Assembly (NCBI GenBank): GCA_007123465.1 | Contig: SKLB01000327.1 | Location: 1 to 15,642 of the forward strand | From: Spirochaetales bacterium | GTDB lineage: Bacteria; Spirochaetota; Spirochaetia; DSM-27196; PWMO01 | Reading direction: 5' to 3' | DNA: 15,642 nucleotides | In this document: positions 6,843 to 14,212 of the stretch, in pieces | Numbering within the stretch: position 1 is the first letter of the stretch | How the letters are laid out: the number at the start of each line of letters is the position of its first letter | Notes under the pieces: generated by a model | Told to the model about the DNA's origin: nothing | Database searches by the model: none | Seen by the model: the letters and a program-made list of their open reading frames with translations, nothing else | Translations under genes and position numbers: made by a program

Positions 6843-7829
6843 TCATTCTTTCTGGTCGAATTTCGAACGAAGCAACTCCAGCACCCGATCCGTGCGCAAT
6901 GCGCTCTCGCCGGTACTGGGGCTCTCACCGGTGCCCAGCAGATCACTGGTGACGAGCTGAATCAGCGGCTGTTGCACGTGCTCCGGCGCGTCAAAGGTGA
7001 GCGCTTCTTCGTTCTTCGAAGTGGAGATCACCACCGGACCGGCCACGTCCAGCACCGAAAACTCCATTCGCCCCCGGTCGCCTACGATCAGGATCCGATC
7101 GTCTTCGCGATCCGCAGAGAAACACCAGTTACCGCTACCGTGCACGCCGGATGCAAAAACCCACGCGCCGGATACCATGTCCTCAACCTGGTAGTTTCCC
7201 GCCTGATTGTCGGCAAATCCTTCGACATCCCGGATCGGCCCAAGGCAGAAGTCCAGCAGATCCAGTCCGTGGGACCCGACGTCCAGAAGCAGCCCTCCAC
7301 CGGACAACTCAGGCCGTACACGCCAGGGCAGCACCCCGTTCTGGTCCGGTCCCGACGCCGGGCCGTGAATCGCTACGTGTACGTAGCGTACCGCCCCGAT
7401 CCGCCCCTCGCTGATCAGCTCGCGGATCGCACGGTATTTCTCCATACCACGGCGGTAGTACGCCACGTGCAGCGGAATGCCCGCAGCGCGACACGCCTCT
7501 ACGGCCTCACGGCTCTCGGCATAACCGACACCCATAGGTTTCTCCGCGTAGATCGGTTTGCCCGCCCGGGCCACTCGCTTTATGTAATCCACGTGCGTTG
7601 TGGGTGGGGTGGCGATATAGATCGCATCAACGTCGGGATCGTTTATCAGTTTATCCGCGTTGTCGTACCAGCGCGGTACCTTATGGCGCCGCGCGTAGTC
7701 TTTGGCCAGCTCAGCGTTGCGTCGCATCACCGCCACCAGCTCCGACCCCTGGGCCTTCTGAAAGCCCGGGCCACTCTTTTTCTCCGTAACATCACCACAT
7801 CCGATAATGCCCCAACGTATGGTTTTCAT
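6843..7829 (-). CDS. Gfo/Idh/MocA family oxidoreductase
   Basis: 328 residues. The Rossmann glycine motif is GIIGCGDV (8-15), followed by DPDVDAIYIATPPTTH (64-79), the catalytic EKP with Lys97, and the substrate-domain motif DVGSHGLDLLDF with Asp183 and His187. The family uses NAD(P) to oxidise or reduce sugars and sugar acids; the exact substrate cannot be read from these motifs. The ATG at 7829 was chosen because CGGAGGAG precedes it and the protein then starts directly with the first beta strand; an upstream ATG at 7868 would add 13 unlikely residues. It is the first gene of the leftward operon and divergent from gntR, with an operator copy just upstream. Confidence 0.9.
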   Translation of the reverse strand: MKTIRWGIIGCGDVTEKKSGPGFQKAQGSELVAVMRRNAELAKDYARRHKVPRWYDNADKLINDPDVDAIYIATPPTTHVDYIKRVARAGKPIYAEKPMGVGYAESREAVEACRAAGIPLHVAYYRRGMEKYRAIRELISEGRIGAVRYVHVAIHGPASGPDQNGVLPWRVRPELSGGGLLLDVGSHGLDLLDFCLGPIRDVEGFADNQAGNYQVEDMVSGAWVFASGVHGSGNWCFSADREDDRILIVGDRGRMEFSVLDVAGPVVISTSKNEEALTFDAPEHVQQPLIQLVTSDLLGTGESPSTGESALRTDRVLELLRSKFDQKE

Positions 7830-7845
7830 TCTATCTCCTCCGTGA

Positions 7846-7857
7846 ATGACAGTACAT
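7846..7857. promoter_or_regulatory. Shared operator copy 2 (gfo-gntR intergenic region)
   Basis: ATGACAGTACAT, matching ATGTCATTACAT at 10 of 12 positions. It overlaps the end of the candidate gfo -10 and the expected transcription start. Being in the gntR upstream region too, it could mediate autoregulation. An additional inverted repeat, TTAAG-N5-CTTAA (7868-7882), lies beside it. Confidence 0.55.
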
Positions 7858-7885
7858 AATAACATCATTAAGTTTTGCTTAACAA
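7856..7885 (-). promoter_or_regulatory. Candidate promoter of the gfo-yiaL operon
   Basis: The leftward strand has TTGTTA (7885-7880), an 18-base spacer and TATTAT (7861-7856). Transcription would start near 7849, about 20 bases before the ATG at 7829. The operator at 7857-7846 covers the end of the -10 and the start point. Confidence 0.45.
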
Positions 7886-7964
7886 CACGGGTCTTTCGTG
7901 CTATGTTTGTGGTGCCATTTACGAGTCATCATTCATGGCGGTCTTGTTGCCCGGAGGGATATGC

Positions 7965-8741
7965 ATGAGCCTGAAAGAGAAGAGCATCGACAAAGGCATC
8001 CCCGTACCGTTGTATTATCAGCTCAAACTGCACCTGCACGAACACATCAAGAGCTGCCGTATCGGTGACGCAATCCCCACGGAAACGGAGCTGTGCGACC
8101 ATTTTGAGGTCAGCCGTCCAACCGTACGTCAGGCGATCACGGAGCTGGTCACGGAGGGGTACCTCACCCGCAGCAAGGGTAAAGGAACCTTCGTCACCAA
8201 ACCCAAAGTTTCGCGGGATTTTCTGTTGGCAATGCAAAGCTTCAACCAGGAGATGATCGATACCGGGCGGAGGCCGAGCACCCGAGTCCTCGCTTTGTCC
8301 ACCACAGCGGCGGACGACGCGATCGCGGATAAACTCCAGATCGCAGCGGGAGACCCAGTCTTTTTCCTTCGTCGTCTGCGCTCCGCCGACGGCAAACCGA
8401 TCATGGTGGTCAACTCCTTTCTCACTGCTGCGCGCGTTCCCGGATTCGACAGCCACGACTTCGGACGGGTCGGTTTACATTCGCTACTCATCAACACCTA
8501 CAACCTCGAGCTTGTGCGGGCGCGGCGGTCCTTTGAGGCCGTGGCCGTACCGGTAACGGAGGCACCATTGCTGGACATCAAACCGGGTCGTCCGGGGCAG
8601 TACGTAGAATCCCTGTACTTTACGCAGGACAACACGCCGATCGAGTTTTCCATCGCCTGGTATCGCGGTGACTACAGCCGGTTTACCTTCGAGCTGCGTG
8701 CCTCGGATATGCAGCATGCTTCGAGTACGAACGGGCAGTAG
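7965..8741 (+). CDS. GntR-family (HutC subfamily) transcriptional regulator with UTRA domain
   Basis: 258 residues. An N-terminal winged helix-turn-helix covers about 12-79 (PLYYQLK, IPTETELCDHFEVSRPTVRQAI, GYLTRSKGKGTFV). A UTRA ligand-binding domain covers about 90-250, with the characteristic FFLRRLRSADGKPIMVVNSFL and FTQDNTPIEFSIAWYRGDYSRF segments. HutC-type regulators usually repress catabolic operons and release DNA when a pathway metabolite binds the UTRA domain. The ATG at 7965 has GGAGGG six bases upstream; a longer frame from 7875 is rejected. It lies between the oxidoreductase operon and the TRAP genes, and is the only regulator in the window, so it is the natural candidate to bind the four ATGTCATTACAT sites. 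Confidence 0.93.
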   Translation: MSLKEKSIDKGIPVPLYYQLKLHLHEHIKSCRIGDAIPTETELCDHFEVSRPTVRQAITELVTEGYLTRSKGKGTFVTKPKVSRDFLLAMQSFNQEMIDTGRRPSTRVLALSTTAADDAIADKLQIAAGDPVFFLRRLRSADGKPIMVVNSFLTAARVPGFDSHDFGRVGLHSLLINTYNLELVRARRSFEAVAVPVTEAPLLDIKPGRPGQYVESLYFTQDNTPIEFSIAWYRGDYSRFTFELRASDMQHASSTNGQ

Positions 8742-8757
8742 CGGCGCCGCCCTCAGC

Positions 8758-9303
8758 CTACGTGGGCGAGCTCTCCGGCTCACACATCAGCCTGCGGATC
8801 GCGTCACCGATGAGGTTGAGTGATTGCAAACCGATCAGCAGGAACCCGCTCGGCAAAATCAAGCGCGGCCAGAAAACGATAAAGAATCCGCTGGCGCTGT
8901 GTTCAAAGCGGCCGAACTCGGCAAAGCGATACCCGGCGGTGATCAGGAAATAGCAATAGAAGATCAGCAACCCGTTGGTAATGATCACAAAGATCGGGCT
9001 GACGAGCGTCGCGGTCCGCGCGCCCCGCTTACGGAACTTGTCCTGCAGATAGTTCACCTGCATGTGCCCGGCGTGTCGCAAACAGCTGCTGCTGCCCCAG
9101 ACTCCTACCAGCGCCATAAGGTATCCAGCCCCTTCGGCCAACCAGAAAAACGGCCGATTGATCACGTATCGGCTCAATACCGACAAGAGAAGCAATCCGA
9201 ACATGATCAACATACCGGCAGCTATGATGAACTGCACACCCCGGTCGAGATGTCCGGTGTACCGATCATATTCTTCCAGAAGTCTCAGTATACCCTTTCT
9301 CAT
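8758..9303 (-). CDS. TRAP transporter small permease (DctQ-type)
   Basis: 181 residues with four predicted membrane segments (about 24-45, 56-74, 100-122 and 140-160). It has the DctQ signature FFWLAEGAGYLMALVGVWG followed by a His-containing loop (LRHAGHMQV). It is the small inner-membrane subunit that pairs with the DctM channel in Na+-driven uptake of carboxylates. Its ATG overlaps the TGA of dctM by four bases (ATGA). It is the last gene of the transporter operon and ends 16 bases from the convergent end of gntR. A G-rich run precedes the start. Confidence 0.9.
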   Translation of the reverse strand: MRKGILRLLEEYDRYTGHLDRGVQFIIAAGMLIMFGLLLLSVLSRYVINRPFFWLAEGAGYLMALVGVWGSSSCLRHAGHMQVNYLQDKFRKRGARTATLVSPIFVIITNGLLIFYCYFLITAGYRFAEFGRFEHSASGFFIVFWPRLILPSGFLLIGLQSLNLIGDAIRRLMCEPESSPT

Positions 9304-10601
9304 ACTAAGCCCCCCAAGTTCAACAATCGCGGCAAGCCTTCACTGATCAGCGGGATCAACACAACGATGACGGTCACGATGAACTCCTGAATAACGAAGG
9401 GCCATACGTAATGTATTTCCTCGACCAGATCCACCTTCCCCACCAGCGCCGCGGTAAGCAACGTGCCACCCACCGGCGGTGTCATGTGGCCGATACCGAG
9501 CACCATGATCAGAATCATACCAGTATGCACCGGACTGAATCCCAATTGTGTAACAAAGACCGGCACCAGGATCGGGCCAAACATCAGAACGTTAGCGGTA
9601 CGACCGATAAACATACCCGCCACAAACAGCGCCACCAACACCATCATGACGATCGCGAATTTATTGTCCGTGACACTCAACAACCCGTTGGCGACGATTG
9701 CCGGGATGTTGCGACGGGCTACAACGTAGGCGAAGGAGATCGCCACGCCGGCGAGAATCAGAATCGCTGCGGACGTCCTGGCACTGTCCCGCAGAATGCC
9801 GATCAGGTCTTTGACCTTCACCGTTCGATAAACTACCATCGTGAGGAACAGCGAGTACGCCACCGCGATCGCGGCACCTTCCGTGGCGGTCACAATACCG
9901 CCCACGATACCGCCAAGTACAATCACCGGAAGCCCCATCGCCAGTGTCGCTCTTCGCATCGCCGCGATGCGCTCCTGAAACGTCGCTTTGGGATGGAGGG
10001 GGATCCCCATCTTGCGGCACATGAAGTAGGTCATGCCGCCGTACACCAATGCCAGCAGCAATCCGATCGTCAATCCGGCGGCAAACATCGCCGAGATCGG
10101 TACGCCGAAGGTTGCGCCGTAGACAATCATAATCACTCCCGGCGGAATGATCGGCGACAAGGTAGCCGATACCGCCGTAAGAGCCGCGGCAAAACCCGCA
10201 GGATACCCCTCTTTCTTCATCGCCGGAATAAAAAACGACCCCATCGCCGCGACGTCCGCCTGTCCGGACCCGGAGATGGACGCGAAGAAAACACTGGAAA
10301 GCACATTGACTTGCGCGAGACCCGCGGTCAGGTGCCCCACCGTTGTCCGTGCCAGATCAATGAGCCGGTCCGTGAGTCCTCCCCGCCCCATCAGTTCACC
10401 GGTAAGCAGAAACATGGGAACCGCGAGGAACGTAAAACCGGTCAGACCGGAGAATGTCCGCTGGGCCAGGATCTGCATGACCGAGTCCCGCCCCAGGTCA
10501 AAATAGTGGACCATAGCGGACAGGCCCATCGCGCCGAACACAGGCAGTCCCAGCACGACGAGTCCAAAGAGGACGAGAAACATCACAACAATGACCATCA
10601 T
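9300..10601 (-). CDS. TRAP transporter large permease (DctM-type)
   Basis: 433 residues and strongly hydrophobic, about 11-12 membrane segments, as expected for DctM of the IT superfamily. Family motifs: FLLTGELMGRGGLTDRL, SISGSGQADVAAMGS, SPIIPPGVIMIVYG, TATEGAAIAVAYS and GIGHMTPPVGGTLL. It forms the ion-coupled transport channel. Tandem ATGs stand at 10601 and 10598; the second is better spaced from the GGGAG upstream. It is separated from dctP by 94 bases carrying a strong hairpin, and overlaps dctQ by four bases. The order P-M-Q differs from the common P-Q-M. Confidence 0.95.
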   Translation of the reverse strand: MMVIVVMFLVLFGLVVLGLPVFGAMGLSAMVHYFDLGRDSVMQILAQRTFSGLTGFTFLAVPMFLLTGELMGRGGLTDRLIDLARTTVGHLTAGLAQVNVLSSVFFASISGSGQADVAAMGSFFIPAMKKEGYPAGFAAALTAVSATLSPIIPPGVIMIVYGATFGVPISAMFAAGLTIGLLLALVYGGMTYFMCRKMGIPLHPKATFQERIAAMRRATLAMGLPVIVLGGIVGGIVTATEGAAIAVAYSLFLTMVVYRTVKVKDLIGILRDSARTSAAILILAGVAISFAYVVARRNIPAIVANGLLSVTDNKFAIVMMVLVALFVAGMFIGRTANVLMFGPILVPVFVTQLGFSPVHTGMILIMVLGIGHMTPPVGGTLLTAALVGKVDLVEEIHYVWPFVIQEFIVTVIVVLIPLISEGLPRLLNLGGLV

Positions 10602-10637
10602 GGATCTCCCTGTATTGCGTAGCTAACCACAGAAATG

Positions 10638-10667
10638 CCGCCCCTCAGACGCATGTCCGAGGGGCGG
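10638..10667 (-). terminator. Strong hairpin between dctP and dctM (attenuator or RNA-stabilising stem)
   Basis: The leftward RNA can form a 13-pair stem (CCGCCCCTCGGAC, one G-U pair) with loop AUGC and arm GUCUGAGGGGCGG. Only CAUUUCUGUGG follows, not a U-run, so it is not a full rho-independent terminator. Stems at this place in transporter operons commonly protect the binding-protein message and lower permease expression. Confidence 0.6.
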
Positions 10668-10695
10668 AAAAGAGTATTCTTGGATACCCGACAGG

Positions 10696-11745
10696 TTACC
10701 GTGAAAGACGCTCGACCGTCTCGTAGGTCAGGTCGATAAACGTCTGGGAAACCTGCCCCTGAATAAACTGTTCACCCGCGGGGATCGCTCGATCCTGCCA
10801 CTGGCGCATCTCCCGCGCGTTCGGCTCATACACCCATACGCCCGCTTCTTCCGCCGCTACGATCGATACACGCTCGCTCTCGAACGCTGCCTCATTGTGC
10901 GCGTCGATCGCAACCGCAACTGCTTCCCGCACAACCTGCTGGTATTGCTCCGGCAGCGATGCAAAAAAGTCTGCATTGGCAAAGTAGTGCATGTAGTCGT
11001 ACACATGTCCGGTCAAGGTCGCATGACCGAGAACCGCGAGGTTACCTCCGGCCCAGGCACCACCAAAGCTGCCCTCGATCGCATCGAGCGTTCCGGCCTG
11101 TACCGCCGCGTTGCGCTCACTACCGCTCATGGCGACTACCTCACCGGCACCGAGTCCGCTCCAGACCGCCTGCATGATCGGGGACTCCTGCACCCGGATC
11201 TGAATGTTATGTCGAGTCAGATCGTCAGGCACGCGAATCTCCTCATTGACGTACAGATGTCGAACGGAGTTCTCGGCGGCACCGAAATACTCAATGGTCT
11301 GCCGGGATGAGGCGTGGACGTTGTCCCGGATGAACCTCACATACTCGTCGTCCTGCACGAGCGACCAGAATACGTCCCGGTTGGGAAAAAGAAACGGCAG
11401 GTTGACCATCTGCAGATCGGGCCAGACATGAGCCAGGCCAACGGTACCCACGGATGTAAACTCCATCTCCCCGAGCCGTACCTGGTCGGTAACTTCGCGG
11501 ACACTGCCCAGCGCCTGATAATCGATCGCATTCACCTGAAATCGACCGTCGGTCGCGTCCAGGATGTAGTCGCGGAACGCCTGGGCTCCGGCGATACCAC
11601 CGGGGTTGGATGAGTGTGCGATCTGCGCCTCGATCCTCGGCAGTTCACCGTCAGTGACAGCCTCCTCGGCGGATCCACCGGAAAAAACGGCAGGCGCCGC
11701 CAGCAACAGCACCACAGCTAGACTCAAATAGAAACTCGTTTTCAT
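10696..11745 (-). CDS. TRAP transporter substrate-binding protein (DctP-type)
   Basis: 349 residues with an N-terminal export signal (about 1-22) followed by GGSAEE, a Spirochaetes-like mature start. The DctP family is shown by IAHSSNPGG near the start, LGEMEFTSVGTVGLAHVWPD, NLPFLFPN, and IQIRVQESPIMQAVWSGLGA with Arg184. Arg184 is at the position of the Arg that grips the substrate carboxylate in TRAP binding proteins. AVQAGTLDAIEG follows. The periplasmic protein delivers a carboxylated ligand to DctQM. Context suggests a (di)keto sugar acid such as 2,3-diketo-L-gulonate, but the ligand is not determined by sequence. The start at 11745 has AAGGAGGT at 11760-11753. Upstream are a consensus -35 and an exact operator copy. 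Confidence 0.94.
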   Translation of the reverse strand: MKTSFYLSLAVVLLLAAPAVFSGGSAEEAVTDGELPRIEAQIAHSSNPGGIAGAQAFRDYILDATDGRFQVNAIDYQALGSVREVTDQVRLGEMEFTSVGTVGLAHVWPDLQMVNLPFLFPNRDVFWSLVQDDEYVRFIRDNVHASSRQTIEYFGAAENSVRHLYVNEEIRVPDDLTRHNIQIRVQESPIMQAVWSGLGAGEVVAMSGSERNAAVQAGTLDAIEGSFGGAWAGGNLAVLGHATLTGHVYDYMHYFANADFFASLPEQYQQVVREAVAVAIDAHNEAAFESERVSIVAAEEAGVWVYEPNAREMRQWQDRAIPAGEQFIQGQVSQTFIDLTYETVERLSR

Positions 11746-11779
11746 CGTATCTACCTCCTTGATAGTACGTGTAAGATTA

Positions 11780-11845
11780 TTTATACGGCAATAAGTCCGT
11801 ATGTCATTACATTATTACCGTATCCCCGAATTCTTCACCTGTCAA
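11780..11845 (-). promoter_or_regulatory. Candidate promoter(s) of the TRAP operon
   Basis: Two overlapping possibilities on the leftward strand. First: perfect TTGACA (11845-11840), a 17-base spacer and TACGGT (11822-11817). Second: ATGACA (11807-11802), a 16-base spacer and TATAAA (11785-11780). The operator at 11812-11801 falls at the start point of the first and on the -35 of the second, so repression would work for either. Confidence 0.5.
11801..11812. promoter_or_regulatory. Shared operator copy 3 (before dctP)
   Basis: ATGTCATTACAT, identical to the copy before dlgD about 5.5 kb away although the flanks differ. Conservation of these 12 bases alone, inside an otherwise unrelated spacer, argues for a protein-binding site. 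Confidence 0.7.
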
Positions 11846-11878
11846 CTAAAACTTTTGGAAATTGATAGCGGACGCCGT

Positions 11879-12838
11879 TCACCGTTCATCACAATGTCGA
11901 TTGATTTCCCAGGCTTTTTCGACCAGCGCTAAAGGCACGCTTTCCTCGGCGCCGGCGGTCGCCAGATGATCCACCGTATTGATTCCCAGCACGGTGCTCT
12001 TGACGATCGGGTCGGCCAGCGAAAACCGGAAGGCATACTGTTCCCAGGTCAGACTCCCCGGCGTCAGCACCGGCTTGAGCGCCTCCAGCTGTCGGTAGGC
12101 CTCGTCCATCTTCGATTCCTGCATCCGGTCGTCGGCGGGCAGAGCAGCCCGGTCCACACGACGGTCCGTCAGGATTCCGCCTGCCAGCGGCCGGATCGCG
12201 ATAAAGTCCTTGTTTTGATTACGCAGGCGCGGAAAGAACTCGTATATCTCCGTCTCTAGCGGATTGAAGTACGCCACTAGACCGGAATACACGTCAGCCT
12301 CAACCGCGCGCCGGGCGTAAGCCGCTGTGTACGGAAAGGACATCACCGCGGCGACCTTGCCCTCGGCACGCAGCTTTTCCGTTATCTCTGCGAGCTCCGC
12401 AGTCACCTCATCGAACTGCGCCAGCCGGTGCTCATCGCCGGAGGGGGCCATGATCTCCTTACGCGTTACCCCCCGTTGCAGATGCTGCACCACCGCTATG
12501 CGGTCTGTGCATAACTCGCGCAGGGCGTTCTCGATCTGCCGGCGAAAGGATTCCCGGCTGAAACGCGGCTCGCCCCAGTCCGGGGTATTCACCTTGATGA
12601 TATGGTGCAGATCGCTTCGGCGGGGGTGCTCTTTGGTTACAGACCCGGTGAGCCAGCGCGTACCGTACTCGTGGCTGGAATGGATGAAGTTGACCCCACG
12701 GTCGATAGCCGTCTCCAGCGCCCGCGCGCCGGCGGCGCTTTTCTCGTTGGCCGCTCCATCAGTATCAGCGTAGCGCATCGTTCCAAAACACAATTCGGAA
12801 ACCGGCACGTCGAAGTCTCTGAGTTCTCGATATTGCAT
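11879..12838 (-). CDS. Aldo/keto reductase family protein with altered catalytic Asp
   Basis: 319 residues. It starts like a typical aldo/keto reductase (MQYRELRDFDVPVSELCFGT) and has Tyr58 (EYG), Lys82 (IIKVN) and His119 (VVQHL), three members of the catalytic tetrad. The fourth, the Asp of the FIDTA motif, is replaced: the sequence reads NFIHSSHEYG with His53 at that place. The NADPH-binding end (FIAIRPLAGG, then STVLGINT) is recognisable. It may be a reductase with altered chemistry or a non-catalytic homologue. It is the third gene of the leftward operon, starting two bases after the stop of the 108-residue gene, with AGGAGGT inside that gene's end as ribosome site. Confidence 0.8.
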   Translation of the reverse strand: MQYRELRDFDVPVSELCFGTMRYADTDGAANEKSAAGARALETAIDRGVNFIHSSHEYGTRWLTGSVTKEHPRRSDLHHIIKVNTPDWGEPRFSRESFRRQIENALRELCTDRIAVVQHLQRGVTRKEIMAPSGDEHRLAQFDEVTAELAEITEKLRAEGKVAAVMSFPYTAAYARRAVEADVYSGLVAYFNPLETEIYEFFPRLRNQNKDFIAIRPLAGGILTDRRVDRAALPADDRMQESKMDEAYRQLEALKPVLTPGSLTWEQYAFRFSLADPIVKSTVLGINTVDHLATAGAEESVPLALVEKAWEINRHCDER

Positions 12839-12840
12839 GA

Positions 12841-13167
12841 TTATACCTCCTGAAGTTTCTGGAAGATGTAGTGGTAGTGTTTTCCCTCATAGAGGTGCCG
12901 CACCGATGCGTGCGCCTTGGCGGCCGCATCGCGCCGTGGCGAGGACAGCGCCTCGTCGATTGCCTCCAGCGAGGGATAGTCGATCTCCTGAACCAGAAAA
13001 ACCGAGGCGGCGCCCTCGTCCTGCCGGACCGGTCGATAGAGGCGTACGTGCGTGGCGTGCAGCATCTGCCGCCACGCCGGGAGCAGGCGCTCCGTGACCG
13101 CCTGGTAGAACTCTTCCTCTTTACCGGGGTGAATCTCCCCCTCAAATATTGCGCTGCGTGTATACAT
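12841..13167 (-). CDS. Small protein, probable dimeric alpha/beta-barrel (ferredoxin-like) domain
   Basis: 108 residues. The pattern of a strand (RSAIFEGEIHPG), helix (KEEEFYQAVTERLLPAWRQML), strand (THVRLYRPVR), strand (ASVFLVQEIDYPSLEAIDEAL) and a C-terminal helix, with a late histidine-rich segment (HYHYIF), looks like the ABM/EthD/mutarotase-type dimeric barrel. I cannot name a subfamily. Its ATG overlaps the TGA of the hydroxyacid dehydrogenase gene by one base (TGATG) and its stop lies two bases before the aldo/keto reductase start, so the three are translationally coupled. A role in binding, isomerising or oxidising a pathway intermediate is inference. Confidence 0.8.
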   Translation of the reverse strand: MYTRSAIFEGEIHPGKEEEFYQAVTERLLPAWRQMLHATHVRLYRPVRQDEGAASVFLVQEIDYPSLEAIDEALSSPRRDAAAKAHASVRHLYEGKHYHYIFQKLQEV

Positions 13168-14045
13168 CAGAATCCCTCGAAATACTTCATCGTTGCCGCT
13201 GTATCCTCAGCACCGATTCCCGCAGCAATGAAAAGCCGGTGCAGTTCCGTGATCGCTCCGGTGAGCGGCAGCGGCAGACGCTGTCCACCGGCAAAGGCTT
13301 GGACCGCTTCCAGATCCTTCAACATGTTGTCGATCCGTCCGGTGGGCGTATAATCCCGCGCCGCCATCTTGGGTCCAAACTCCTGCAGGATATTGCTGTC
13401 CGCCCGACCGCCCGCCAGCGCCTGCGGGATGCGCGCCGCGTCCACACCGCCGGCTTCAGCCAGACGCACCGCCTCGGCCACCGCCTGGAATCCCAGTGCA
13501 CAGAGAACCTGGTTGACCAGCTTGGTGGTCTGACCGGCGCCGTTGGGGCCCATGTGGGTGTAATTTGCGCACAAGCTATCCATGACGGCCCGCGCGTTCT
13601 GTACGTCACCCTCGCTACCGCCGGCCATGACGGTGAGTTTTCCGATCGCCGCCTTGGGAGCACCCCCGGAGAGCGGCGCATCCACCCAGGCCATGCCGGT
13701 TTTCTTGCGTAGCTCCTCCGCCATCTCCCGGGTGGCTACCGGGTCGATGGAGGACATATCGATCAGCATCTTATGCGCCGCTCCCGACTCGGCAATACCC
13801 CGAGCGCCGAAGACCGCGGATCGCACGATCGCTGCGGTGTTGAGGCTGGTGATCACAAATTCACTTGCCGCTGTCGCCGCCGCCGCGGACTCACTTGCAG
13901 CGGCGCCTTTCTTTACCAGAGCCGCTACTTTATCACGGTCCAGATCAAAAACGGTGACCGGATGACCTTCCTCCGCCAGACGACCGGCGATCGAGGATCC
14001 CATGATTCCCACGCCGATTACTGCTACCGATGCTTTTGCACTCAT
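13167..14045 (-). CDS. Beta-hydroxyacid dehydrogenase (3-hydroxyisobutyrate / tartronate semialdehyde reductase family)
   Basis: 292 residues, standard length. The Rossmann motif is VIGVGIMGSSIAGRL (9-23), then LIDMSS (94-99), the substrate motif DAPLSGGAPKAAIGKLTVMAGG (122-143), catalytic Lys175 in GAGQTTKLVNQ with Asn179, and KDL with Lys243. Family members such as GarR or L-threonate dehydrogenase oxidise or reduce small hydroxy acids; the choice among them cannot be made by eye. The ATG at 14045 was chosen for the GAGGAG upstream and because the protein then starts at the Rossmann strand; an upstream ATG at 14117 adds 24 unconvincing residues. It is the first gene of the leftward three-gene operon, divergent from ridA with an operator copy between them. 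Confidence 0.9.
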   Translation of the reverse strand: MSAKASVAVIGVGIMGSSIAGRLAEEGHPVTVFDLDRDKVAALVKKGAAASESAAAATAASEFVITSLNTAAIVRSAVFGARGIAESGAAHKMLIDMSSIDPVATREMAEELRKKTGMAWVDAPLSGGAPKAAIGKLTVMAGGSEGDVQNARAVMDSLCANYTHMGPNGAGQTTKLVNQVLCALGFQAVAEAVRLAEAGGVDAARIPQALAGGRADSNILQEFGPKMAARDYTPTGRIDNMLKDLEAVQAFAGGQRLPLPLTGAITELHRLFIAAGIGAEDTAATMKYFEGF

Positions 14046-14168
14046 GTATGTGCTCCTCTTACTGCCCTTCTGCGGTGTCAAAGCGGTGGTTCGACCTGCC
14101 TTCCGGCCGTCCACCACGCAACCTTACCTCTCTTCATTCAGGGTAGCACGGTTTCGGATTTTATGCTA

Positions 14169-14180
14169 TTGTCATTACAT
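14169..14180. promoter_or_regulatory. Shared operator copy 4 (hydroxyacid dehydrogenase-ridA intergenic region)
   Basis: TTGTCATTACAT, 11 of 12 matches to ATGTCATTACAT. It sits between divergent genes. On the rightward strand it lies just before TACAAT (14184-14189), a candidate -10 for ridA. On the leftward strand it lies within the spacer of TTGTAT (14188-14183) and CATAAA (14165-14160), a weak promoter for the dehydrogenase operon. One site could control both directions. Confidence 0.65.
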
Positions 14181-14212
14181 AAATACAATGCGCGATTACA
14201 AGGAGCAATAGC

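Noticed and set aside
6384..7859. Long rightward open frame (491 codons) across yiaL and gfo
   Set aside because: It lies opposite two genes with clear family motifs, and its translation is rich in Arg/His/Gln with no recognisable domain: an antisense shadow of biased codon use.
7875..7964. 30-codon upstream extension of the GntR regulator
   Set aside because: Residues before the ATG at 7965 do not look like the DNA-binding domain, and GGAGGG is correctly placed for 7965.
8741..8750. GCGGCGCCGC palindrome between the convergent gntR and dctQ ends as a terminator
   Set aside because: It is self-complementary without a loop and has no T-run on either strand, so I do not call a terminator.
9411..10622. 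Long rightward open frame (403 codons) opposite dctM
   Set aside because: The product is extremely His/Arg/Gln-rich, the usual antisense image of a hydrophobic membrane protein; dctM on the other strand has all TRAP motifs.
12841..13167. Assignment of the 108-residue protein as L-rhamnose mutarotase
   Set aside because: Fold type and size are similar, but I cannot see the mutarotase active-site sequence, so only the fold class is stated.
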